Assembly: GCF_052119705.1 (NCBI RefSeq)
Contig: NZ_JBGQOP010000015.1
Coordinates: 6,891-70,890 of the forward strand
Length of the DNA stretch: 64,000 nt
Reading direction: 5' to 3'
From: Oceanimonas sp052119705
GTDB lineage: Bacteria; Pseudomonadota; Gammaproteobacteria; Enterobacterales; Aeromonadaceae
In this document: piece by piece, positions 26,409 through 34,335 of the stretch
Layout of the letters: every line of letters starts with the position of its first letter
How positions within the stretch are numbered: the first letter of the stretch is position 1
Made by a program: the position numbers and the translations under genes
Notes under the pieces: model-generated
What the model was told of the DNA's origin: nothing
The model's database searches: none
The model's input: the letters and a program-made list of their open reading frames with translations, nothing else

Positions 26409-28358
26409 ATGAAATTTACAAACCAGCTTATTACCACTCTTAGCCTCTGTGTGCTAACGGCAGTAGTGATAGTGCTGATTGGCTCCGGAATCAGTTTTTA
26501 TCAGATTGGGGCTTTATATCAGCAACGCCAAGTGAACACAGTTTTTCGGCTGGTCGATGAAGGTTGGCAAGCCAGTGGCGCCAGACCCGATAAGATGAAT
26601 GCTTGGCTGCCCCATATCTTGGAAGTGAACGGTATTATCGACTTTACCGTGTTGCGGGGTGACAGCCCGGTTTATAATTCTTCTCGTATTGATGCGGCGG
26701 CGACCGTCGGTGATGTGTTTACGATGGAATACTCGGCGGTACTCGAAGCAGAGCCTAACTTATCGGCACATTTAGTGTTGCGGCCTCCTTTTTATAATAT
26801 CGATCATTCCTTTACCGCTTTGTCGGGTATCTTAGGCTCCTTAGTCTTGGTATTTATAGGTTTATTATTTATGTTGCGCTGGCTGCGACGCCAATTTCGT
26901 GGCTTAGAGCTATTAAATATTCGTAGTCAATACATACTGCAAGATAAGCTAAGTTCATTAGCTCATGACCCTTTACTGGAATGGCCTCATCATACTAGTC
27001 AAGCGCTGGATAAATTATTGCTGGCATTGAAAGATGCGAGCAAAGAGCGCAGTCGCTTTGACTCTTTTATGCGGGCTAATGTGTTTTTTGATAAAAAAAT
27101 GGGCATTGGTAACCGAGTCTTTTTTGATAACCGTCTAGAGGCGGCGCTAAATGATCCCGCTTGTCATGGTGGGGCCCTCTTGCTAGTAGAATTACAGGAT
27201 TTGGCACAAATTAATTATCACTTTGGTTATGAATGTGGTGATGAATTATTAACGTCTGCCTCTATTTATATGAGCCATTTTGTGCGCGGTAAACCGGGTG
27301 CATTACAGGCGCGTTATACCGGCACGACCTTCGCCTTGTTATTGCCTAATACGGTGGAGAACGAAGCCAAAGAGGCCGCGCGTCAGGTAATGAAGTTATT
27401 ACGTCGTCTTAACTGGCCGGAAGAAATCACGGATCCGGCTATTTATATTGGTGGTGTTTGTTTTCGAATTGGTGAGCCCTTATTGCAAATACACGAAGAA
27501 GCCGAGCTGGCATTGCGCAGTGCCGAGCTGCAAGGGGGCGAAGGCTATTTTATTTATTATAAGGGCGTGACCGAAGAGAGTATGGGTAAGGGGACTGTAC
27601 GCTGGCGAGCATTGTTGGAACGTGTGTTGGCGCAACAAACCATTCAGCTAGATCGGCAAGGTATTTATGTGGGCCTTAATCAGGCGCCTGTTATGTATGA
27701 ACTACTGGCGCGGATCCAAGATGAGCAAGGCCGTGAGTTGTCGGCTGGGCAGTTTTTACCAATGGCTGAAAAATGTGGCCTGCTCAATCAGCTCGACCGT
27801 AATATTATTGCTCAGGCATTGGCGCTGTTACCGAGTATTGAGCCGGGTGCTAGCTTAGCGGTTAACGTGTCGGCGACCAGTTTATTGCAGCGCCAGTTTC
27901 AAAATTGGCTGGTCTTGGAGTTACTGCAACTGCCTAAGGCACAAGTTAATAAGTTGGTGATTGATCTCTCTGAGGCCCAAGTCAGTCGGCATGCACAATC
28001 ACTGATCACACCGCTGCGTGCCTTAAAGGCCTTAGGTTGCCAGCTGGCGGTGGATCACGCGGGACAAGATGTGGTGAGTACTCAATATGTGCAAGATTAC
28101 CAGTTGGATTATCTGAAGATACATCCAAGCTTAGTGCGCGACATTGATACCAAAGCCGTTAACCAAATGGCGGTCAGTAGTTTAATTGGTAACAGCGAGG
28201 GCAGTCAGACGAAGGTGATCGCCATGGGCGTAGAAACCCGAGCTGAGTGGCAGTGTTTATCACAGCTGGGAGTATATGCGGGGCAGGGCTATTTCTTTGC
28301 TTATCCAGAGTCCTCCGCTAATAAGGAGGCTGGCGTTTTGATAAGCCGCCGCCATTAA
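26409..28358 (+). CDS. csrD: CsrD-like RNase E specificity factor (degenerate GGDEF-EAL protein)
   Basis: In E. coli, CsrD makes CsrB and CsrC RNAs susceptible to RNase E and so tunes free CsrA. 649 residues (E. coli 646): N-terminal helix (about 8-32), periplasmic part, second helix (about 138-160), GGDEF-like and EAL-like domains. The GGDEF signature is replaced by TGTTF (304-308) and EAL by ELL (431-433), so neither cyclic-di-GMP activity is expected, as for known CsrD. Location upstream of mreB matches E. coli. ATG at 26409 is chosen for its AAGG spacing and following membrane helix. Confidence 0.9.
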   Translation: MKFTNQLITTLSLCVLTAVVIVLIGSGISFYQIGALYQQRQVNTVFRLVDEGWQASGARPDKMNAWLPHILEVNGIIDFTVLRGDSPVYNSSRIDAAATVGDVFTMEYSAVLEAEPNLSAHLVLRPPFYNIDHSFTALSGILGSLVLVFIGLLFMLRWLRRQFRGLELLNIRSQYILQDKLSSLAHDPLLEWPHHTSQALDKLLLALKDASKERSRFDSFMRANVFFDKKMGIGNRVFFDNRLEAALNDPACHGGALLLVELQDLAQINYHFGYECGDELLTSASIYMSHFVRGKPGALQARYTGTTFALLLPNTVENEAKEAARQVMKLLRRLNWPEEITDPAIYIGGVCFRIGEPLLQIHEEAELALRSAELQGGEGYFIYYKGVTEESMGKGTVRWRALLERVLAQQTIQLDRQGIYVGLNQAPVMYELLARIQDEQGRELSAGQFLPMAEKCGLLNQLDRNIIAQALALLPSIEPGASLAVNVSATSLLQRQFQNWLVLELLQLPKAQVNKLVIDLSEAQVSRHAQSLITPLRALKALGCQLAVDHAGQDVVSTQYVQDYQLDYLKIHPSLVRDIDTKAVNQMAVSSLIGNSEGSQTKVIAMGVETRAEWQCLSQLGVYAGQGYFFAYPESSANKEAGVLISRRH

Positions 28359-28402
28359 CCTTTAGCTTCTGCGCACTGAGTCACGGCCTGCAGCGTTCGC
28401 CA

Positions 28403-29404
28403 CTAGCGCGCACCTTGCAGTCCGCCCGTGTGTAAGAACACCAATTGGCTGTTGGGGGCATAGTAGCCGGCGGCAATATCGCGAAATAACCCCAGTAAGG
28501 CTTTGCCGCTGTAAATGGGCTCGAGCGGCAGGTTAAGTTGTTGGCTTAATAGTGCTATCTCCGCCTTATCGGATGCGGTGCATTTTGCATAGCCGCCGCC
28601 ATGATGTTCCAGCCTTAATTGCCAGCCATTATCTTGTGCGGCTGGCGGATATAAAGCACAAACTTCATTTTGTAACCAAGCCGCGCCTTTTAAGACCGCA
28701 TAAGCGGTGAGCTGGCTGTGTGCTGGGCGCGCCGAAATTAAGCCGGCTAAGGTACCACCACTGGCCACCGGCAAGATCAGCTGATCGATAGCACTGGGGA
28801 GTGTTGCAAAGAGTTGTGTCGAGAGTGGTGTGGGTACTGATGCCGAGAATGGTATGGGGAGTGCAATAGCAGGCGGTGAGGCTAATTGCGACGCCAGCTC
28901 CGCCCACAGCTCCGCCACTCCGGGCAAGGCGCGCGCAGAGCTGCCGCCTTCGGGTATGAAGTAATAGCCCGGATAGCGGTCGGCCAGCTCATTGAGCCAA
29001 TGGGCGTCTTGGCGCCGCCTATATAGCTGGCGATCGACAAATTTCAGCGCCATGCCCCAGCGTTGGACATCACTTAACGTAGGATTGTGCTGGCTACTGG
29101 CTTCGCCGCGCACTATGCCAAGGGTGGGTAGCGCCAGTTGTTGTCCTATGGCGGCCAAGGCATGCAAATGATTGGAATAGGCGCCGCCAAAGCTGAGTAG
29201 TCCCTTGGCCTCTTGTTTAATGGCGTGGCGCACTGGGTATTTTAGCTTGCGCCATTTATTGCCAGAGATGGTGCCATGCAAAACATCGTCACGCTTCGCC
29301 CACAACCTGATCTTATGTCGTTCGAGTAATGGGTGCACGAGTGGCTGTAATGGTGAGGGGGAGGCAGTTGAGTATAATTGCTGCCAAGAGTTAAGAGAGG
29401 CCAC
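28403..29404 (-). CDS. PLP-dependent D-cysteine desulfhydrase / ACC deaminase-like enzyme
   Basis: Fold-type II pyridoxal-phosphate enzyme, 333 residues. The cofactor lysine is in SGNKWRKLKY, followed by FGGAYSNHLHALA; the phosphate-binding loop is near VASGGTLAG. Members act on D-cysteine (giving pyruvate, ammonia and sulfide) or on 1-aminocyclopropane-1-carboxylate; sequence alone does not separate them here. A Pro/Ser-rich stretch at about 183-207 looks like a small insertion. The start is GTG without a clear ribosome binding site. It interrupts the csrD-mreB adjacency seen in E. coli. Confidence 0.87.
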   Translation of the reverse strand: MASLNSWQQLYSTASPSPLQPLVHPLLERHKIRLWAKRDDVLHGTISGNKWRKLKYPVRHAIKQEAKGLLSFGGAYSNHLHALAAIGQQLALPTLGIVRGEASSQHNPTLSDVQRWGMALKFVDRQLYRRRQDAHWLNELADRYPGYYFIPEGGSSARALPGVAELWAELASQLASPPAIALPIPFSASVPTPLSTQLFATLPSAIDQLILPVASGGTLAGLISARPAHSQLTAYAVLKGAAWLQNEVCALYPPAAQDNGWQLRLEHHGGGYAKCTASDKAEIALLSQQLNLPLEPIYSGKALLGLFRDIAAGYYAPNSQLVFLHTGGLQGAR

Positions 29405-29577
29405 AAAATTAAAATTAAAAGGGATTAGAGCGTAAGTTTAGGGAACTTATTGTTTTATTGAAACTCATAACCGCTCTAGTGCGTATTTAGCCGTGCATGT
29501 TTCTTGCCAGTGGTAAGCTGCATTGATAAAGTGAGCCGCACTTTCACGCTTTCTTAATCCAAGGTCTCGTTCAGCAT

Positions 29578-30621
29578 ATGTTTAAAAAGCTAAGAGGCAT
29601 GTTTTCCAACGATCTATCGATCGATTTGGGCACGGCCAACACTCTCATCTACGTTAAAGATCAAGGTATTGTTCTTAACGAACCTTCAGTTGTCGCTCTG
29701 CGCCAAGATAAATCAGGCCAAAAGCACGAAGTTGCCGCCGTGGGGCAAGCCGCAAAACAGATGCTGGGTCGTACGCCGGGCAATATAGCGGCGATTAGAC
29801 CGATGAAAGACGGCGTGATTGCTGACTTCTATGTTACCGAAAAAATGTTACAGCATTTTATTAAACAAGTGCACGACACTAATTTCTTCCGCCCCAGCCC
29901 ACGCGTCTTGATCTGTGTACCCTGCGGTTCTACGCAAGTGGAACGTCGTGCCATTAAAGAGTCCGCCTTGGGTGCTGGCGCGCGTGAAGTGTATTTAATT
30001 GATGAGCCGATGGCTGCCGCTATTGGGGCCGGTTTACCGGTATCGGAAGCCACAGGCTCCATGGTGGTTGATATTGGTGGTGGTACTACCGAAGTCGCCA
30101 TCATCTCTCTAAATGGCGTTGTATATTCGCAGTCGGTGCGCATTGGTGGTGACCGTTTCGATGAAGCCATCATTAATTATGTACGCCGTAACTACGGCTC
30201 ACTGATAGGTGAAGCCACCGCCGAGCGCATTAAGCACGAAGTGGGCTCTGCTTACCCCGGTGACGAAGTGCTGGAAATTGAAGTGCGCGGTCGTAACTTG
30301 GCCGAGGGCGTGCCACGCAGCTTTACCCTTAACTCCAACGAAATTTTAGAAGCGCTGCAAGAACCATTGAGCGGCATAGTGAGTGCTGTGATGGTGGCAC
30401 TCGAGCAGTCTCCGCCTGAGCTGGCATCCGACATTGCCGAGCGCGGCATGGTCTTAACCGGCGGTGGTGCCTTGTTGCGCGACTTGGATCGCTTGTTAAT
30501 GGAAGAAACCGGTATTCCGGTAGTGGTGGCTGACGAACCGCTGACCTGTGTCGCACTCGGTGGCGGCAAGGCATTAGAGATGATTGATATGCATGGTGGA
30601 GACTTGTTCCATTACGACTAA
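29578..30621 (+). CDS. mreB: Rod shape-determining protein MreB
   Basis: Bacterial actin that organises the lateral wall-synthesis machinery. At 347 residues it has the normal length. The actin-fold phosphate loops are visible as LSIDLGTANTLIY (phosphate 1) and VVDIGGGTTEVAI (phosphate 2), with GGGALLRDLD in the adenosine region. It is the first gene of mreBCD; the hairpin after it may lower mreC and mreD expression relative to mreB. Confidence 0.97.
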   Translation: MFKKLRGMFSNDLSIDLGTANTLIYVKDQGIVLNEPSVVALRQDKSGQKHEVAAVGQAAKQMLGRTPGNIAAIRPMKDGVIADFYVTEKMLQHFIKQVHDTNFFRPSPRVLICVPCGSTQVERRAIKESALGAGAREVYLIDEPMAAAIGAGLPVSEATGSMVVDIGGGTTEVAIISLNGVVYSQSVRIGGDRFDEAIINYVRRNYGSLIGEATAERIKHEVGSAYPGDEVLEIEVRGRNLAEGVPRSFTLNSNEILEALQEPLSGIVSAVMVALEQSPPELASDIAERGMVLTGGGALLRDLDRLLMEETGIPVVVADEPLTCVALGGGKALEMIDMHGGDLFHYD

Positions 30622-30626
30622 TCAAC

Positions 30627-30654
30627 AGGCCGAGTTTCTCGGCCTCTCTTTTAC
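30627..30654 (+). terminator. Hairpin between mreB and mreC (attenuating terminator candidate)
   Basis: Perfect stem GGCCGAG/CTCGGCC with a 3-base loop, extended by one A-T pair, then a pyrimidine run TCTCTTTT. Partial read-through would set the MreB:MreC ratio. Confidence 0.6.
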
Positions 30655-30670
30655 GCGCTAAATCTGCACC

Positions 30671-31615
30671 ATGAATACTATTTTTGGTCGAGGTCCTGCA
30701 CTCCCTATCCGCTTAGCAATTGCCGTGGTGGCCTCGCTGTCGCTGATCGTTGCCGATGGCCGCTATCACAGCTTCACCGATGCTAAGTTGTACCTCAATA
30801 CCTTAGTGAGTCCACTGCAATATCTGGCCAACAGTCCACGTTGGATGCTGGACTCCGCCTCTAATCAATTGATGTCTAATCAAACCTTGCTCGCGCAATC
30901 TAAACGGCTCGAAAATGAGCTGTTTTTATTGCGTGATGATTTATTGCGCCTGAATCATTTGGAGCAAGAAAATAAGCGATTACGTGATTTATTAGGCTCG
31001 CCGGTGCGCCGCGATACGCGGCGCATGGTGGCGGAAATTTTAGCCGTAGACACGGATCCTTTTTCTCATCAGGTGGTGATTGATAAAGGTGCCCTGGTGG
31101 GCGCGTTTGAAGGCCAGCCGATACTCAATGAACAAGGGGTGGTGGGACAAGTGATTTCGGTCGGCAAAAATACCAGCCGCGTGTTGCTGATCACGGACAC
31201 CAGCCATGGTATTCCGGTGCGCGTGGCGCGTAATGGTATGAGAGCCATTGCCAGCGGCAGTGGTCAGCTGGATCGTTTATTGCTGCATAACATCACCCGC
31301 AATACCGATATTCAAGAAGGCGACGTGCTGCTGAGCTCTGGGCTTGCGGGGCGCTTTCCTGAAGGGTATCCGGTGGGGCGTGTCAGTCATGTCGGCTATG
31401 AAATCGGCCAACCTTTTGCCGATATTCGCGTGCAACCCTTTGCCGCCTTGGATAGGGTGCGGTATTTGTTGCTGTTGTGGCCCGATCCCAAGCTGAGCGA
31501 GACAGATGATGTCGAACAGGCCACAGAGGCTGAGCCTGCTATTGATGCAACGTCTGCAGCTAAGTCTGATGCGGCGAGCCTTGGTTCGTCGGCGGTGGCA
31601 GAGGTAGCTGAATGA
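30671..31615 (+). CDS. mreC: Rod shape-determining protein MreC
   Basis: Periplasmic scaffold of the elongation machinery, anchored by an N-terminal helix (about 13-30). It has a coiled-coil (about 70-105: QSKRLENELFLLRDDLLRLNHLEQ region) and the beta-barrel MreC core (about 120-275). The last ~35 residues are low-complexity Ala/Ser/Glu and probably disordered. The stop overlaps the mreD start (ATGA). Confidence 0.95.
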   Translation: MNTIFGRGPALPIRLAIAVVASLSLIVADGRYHSFTDAKLYLNTLVSPLQYLANSPRWMLDSASNQLMSNQTLLAQSKRLENELFLLRDDLLRLNHLEQENKRLRDLLGSPVRRDTRRMVAEILAVDTDPFSHQVVIDKGALVGAFEGQPILNEQGVVGQVISVGKNTSRVLLITDTSHGIPVRVARNGMRAIASGSGQLDRLLLHNITRNTDIQEGDVLLSSGLAGRFPEGYPVGRVSHVGYEIGQPFADIRVQPFAALDRVRYLLLLWPDPKLSETDDVEQATEAEPAIDATSAAKSDAASLGSSAVAEVAE

Positions 31616-32100
31616 GAAGTTTTTCTTTAAAAGGGCGGTTAGTTATTGCGCTGAGTTTATTGCTGGCGCTGATTTTATCCGTGTTGCCCTTACCGGATTT
31701 AATTATGCCCTTTCGCCCAGATTGGGTGTTGTTGAGCTTAATTTACTGGTCAATTGCGCTGCCTCATAGAGCGAACGTAGGGGCGGCATTCTGTGTCGGC
31801 TTGTTGTACGACATACTGCTCGGCTCAGTACTGGGCGTAAATGCTTTAGCCTTGGTGATACCCGTATATCTGGCTGCATCGCAATTTCAACGTATGCGTA
31901 ACTATTCGGTGTGGCAGCAGGCGTTTGTGGTGGCGTCCCTCGCTATCTTAAATAAACTCCTGATTTTTTGGGCTGCGTATATGAACCGCGATATCCAACT
32001 GGATTACCATTATTTTTGGTCCATCGTCAGCAGCATGGTGTTTTGGCCTTGGGTATTCTTGCTATTGCGTAAAACGCGCCGCCAGTTCGCCATTACTTAA
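31612..32100 (+). CDS. mreD: Rod shape-determining protein MreD
   Basis: Integral membrane partner of MreC, 162 residues with five or six hydrophobic segments and the conserved FRPDWVLLSLIYW and GLLYDILLGSVLGVNAL stretches. It is coupled to mreC by a 4-base overlap. Confidence 0.94.
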   Translation: MRSFSLKGRLVIALSLLLALILSVLPLPDLIMPFRPDWVLLSLIYWSIALPHRANVGAAFCVGLLYDILLGSVLGVNALALVIPVYLAASQFQRMRNYSVWQQAFVVASLAILNKLLIFWAAYMNRDIQLDYHYFWSIVSSMVFWPWVFLLLRKTRRQFAIT

Positions 32101-32180
32101 ATGCAAGAGTAGCGCCGAGCACCAAGCGCCCTGCGCCCAGCTAACCATAAGCATTGTTGTTCTTGGCGCTGGGCGTTTTT
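32101..32180 (+). terminator. Terminator with 7-bp-period arms after mreD
   Basis: CGCCCAGC (32134-32141) pairs with GCTGGGCG (32168-32175) across a 26-base loop, followed by five T. The left side also reads as degenerate heptamers (AGCGCCG, AGCACCA, AGCGCCC, TGCGCCC), echoed on the right by CTTGGCG and CTGGGCG, so it belongs with the repeat pairs seen elsewhere in the window. Confidence 0.65.
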
Positions 32181-32213
32181 CTATGAATCACCTCACTCTG
32201 CACGGAATTTTCA

Positions 32214-32801
32214 ATGTCCCCACTCATGTATCTGGCGTCTGGCTCGCCGCGCCGCCGCGAATTGCTGGCACAGCTTAATGTGCCCTTTGAATTAGTATTG
32301 CCTCAAGTGGTGGAATGCCAACAAGCGGGGGAGACGGCTGAGCAATACGTACAACGTTTGGCCAGAGACAAGGCGCTAGCCGGTGCAGCTCTGGCAGTGA
32401 TTAGCGAACGACAAGCGCTGCCCGTGCTCGGTGGGGATACGATAGTGGTGCTGGATGGTGAGGTACTAGAAAAACCCCGCGATCAAGCAGATGGCATGAA
32501 TATGTTGCGCCGCTTATCTGGGCGTAGCCATCAGGTGCTGACTGCCATGGCGCTGACGAAGGCAGGCCAAGTGAGCGAGGTGCTAGTTGCTACCGAGGTG
32601 ACTTTTAGAGTCTTAAATGATGCAGATATCGCGCGCTATTGGGCCAGCGGTGAGCCCGCCGACAAAGCCGGTGGTTATGGTATTCAAGGCTTGGCGGGCA
32701 GTTTTGTGGCACGTATCAATGGCAGTTACAGCGCCGTTGTGGGCTTGCCATTAGTCGAAACTCACTATCTGTTGCAAGCGGCCGGACTTTTACCCAACTG
32801 A
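32214..32801 (+). CDS. Maf-family nucleotide pyrophosphatase (YhdE)
   Basis: Hydrolyses dTTP/UTP and modified nucleotides to monophosphates (house-cleaning, possible division control). 195 residues with the family start LASGSPRRRELL, the catalytic region GGDTIVVLDGEVLEKP and DKAGGYGIQGLAG. The position between mreD and rng is the same as in E. coli. ATG at 32214 is preferred over 32226 by family length. Confidence 0.94.
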   Translation: MSPLMYLASGSPRRRELLAQLNVPFELVLPQVVECQQAGETAEQYVQRLARDKALAGAALAVISERQALPVLGGDTIVVLDGEVLEKPRDQADGMNMLRRLSGRSHQVLTAMALTKAGQVSEVLVATEVTFRVLNDADIARYWASGEPADKAGGYGIQGLAGSFVARINGSYSAVVGLPLVETHYLLQAAGLLPN

Positions 32802-32865
32802 CGCCTATTTTGCCGTCAATCTATGCTAGTTTAGTCATCATTTACTTCTACTAGGGACAGTATCC

Positions 32866-34335
32866 ATGTCGGCAGAACTCATTATTAATGTGACCCCTGC
32901 AGAAACCCGCGTCGCCTTGGTTGAAAACGGGATTTTGCAGGAAGTACACGTGGAGCGCCAAGCGCGCCGCGGTATTGTCGGCAATATTTACAAAGGTAAA
33001 GTCAGCCGAGTATTACCCGGCATGCAGGCCGCCTTTGTTGATATTGGCGGCGAGCGTGCCGCCTTTTTACATGCCTCCGATATAGTGCCGCACACCGAAT
33101 GCGTGGCTAGCAAAGAGCAGGCTAATTTTCAGGTGGGTAACATTGGTGAATTAGTGCGCCAAGGCCAAGACATAGTGGTGCAAGTGGTGAAAGACCCCTT
33201 GGGCACTAAAGGTGCGCGCCTCACCACCGACATTACGCTGCCATCCCGTTATCTGGTGTTTATGCCGGGCAGCGCTTACGTGGGCGTGTCGCAACGTATT
33301 GACTCCGAGCTTGAGCGTGAGCGGTTAAAAGCCATAGTTGGCGCTTACGTTGATGAGCAAGGCGGCTATATTATTCGCACCGCCGCCGAAGGCGTGGGTG
33401 CGACAGAGTTAGCGCAAGATGCGGCGTTTTTAAATCGCTTATGGCGCAAAATTCAAGAAAGACGCATCAAATCGTCGGCCTGCGCCATCTTGTACCAAGA
33501 CTTGGGCTTGAGCTGTCGCATAGTGCGCGATTTTGTGGGCGCCGAGCTAGACCGTATTCGGGTCGACTCCGGCAGCAGCTGCGAGGTATTGCGCGAGTTT
33601 GTGGATGAGTTCGTGCCCGAGTTAACCGGCAAAATTGAGTATTACCAAGGCGAGTCGCCGATTTTCGACTTGTATGATGTGGAAAACGAAATTCAGCGCG
33701 CACTCAATCGTAAAGTGGAGCTTAAATCTGGCGGCTATTTGATCATCGATCAAACCGAAGCCATGACCACAGTCGACATCAATACTGGCGCCTTCGTCGG
33801 GCACCGCAATCTCGAAGAAACCATCTTCAATACTAATACCGAAGCCACGCAAGCCATTGCCCGCCAATTACGGCTGCGCAACCTAGGCGGCATCATCATT
33901 ATCGACTTTATCGATATGCATGACGAAGATCATAAGCGGCGTGTGCTGCACAGCCTAGAGGCGGCGTTAGCCAAAGACCGTGTTAAAACTAATGTTAATG
34001 GTTTCTCGCAATTGGGTTTGGTCGAAATGACGCGCAAACGCACCCGCGAAAGCCTAGAGCACATCTTGTGCGGCGTTTGCCCCGAGTGTAACGGTCGGGC
34101 GCGGGTGAAAACCGTCGATAGCGTCTGCTATGAAATATTGCGTGAAATTACCCGCGTCAATAAAGCCTATAAAGCCGACAAATTTGTGGTGTATGCGTCA
34201 CTGGCGGTGGCGTTAGCCTTAGAAGAAGATAATGCGCATATGCTGGCGGAGCTGGAAGTCTTTATCGGTAAAGAAGTTAAAGTAAACAGCGAGCCTTTGT
34301 ATAACCAAGAACAATTTGATGTGGTGATGATGTAG
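32866..34335 (+). CDS. rng: Ribonuclease G
   Basis: Endoribonuclease that matures the 5' end of 16S rRNA and decays some mRNAs. 489 residues: S1 domain (about 38-125, GNIYKGKVSRVLPGMQAAFVDIG), RNase E/G catalytic core with metal-site TTVDINTG and IIIDFIDM, and the CGVCPEC zinc-link pair. It lacks the long C-terminal scaffold of RNase E. It shares one base with the GTG of yhdP. Confidence 0.96.
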   Translation: MSAELIINVTPAETRVALVENGILQEVHVERQARRGIVGNIYKGKVSRVLPGMQAAFVDIGGERAAFLHASDIVPHTECVASKEQANFQVGNIGELVRQGQDIVVQVVKDPLGTKGARLTTDITLPSRYLVFMPGSAYVGVSQRIDSELERERLKAIVGAYVDEQGGYIIRTAAEGVGATELAQDAAFLNRLWRKIQERRIKSSACAILYQDLGLSCRIVRDFVGAELDRIRVDSGSSCEVLREFVDEFVPELTGKIEYYQGESPIFDLYDVENEIQRALNRKVELKSGGYLIIDQTEAMTTVDINTGAFVGHRNLEETIFNTNTEATQAIARQLRLRNLGGIIIIDFIDMHDEDHKRRVLHSLEAALAKDRVKTNVNGFSQLGLVEMTRKRTRESLEHILCGVCPECNGRARVKTVDSVCYEILREITRVNKAYKADKFVVYASLAVALALEEDNAHMLAELEVFIGKEVKVNSEPLYNQEQFDVVMM

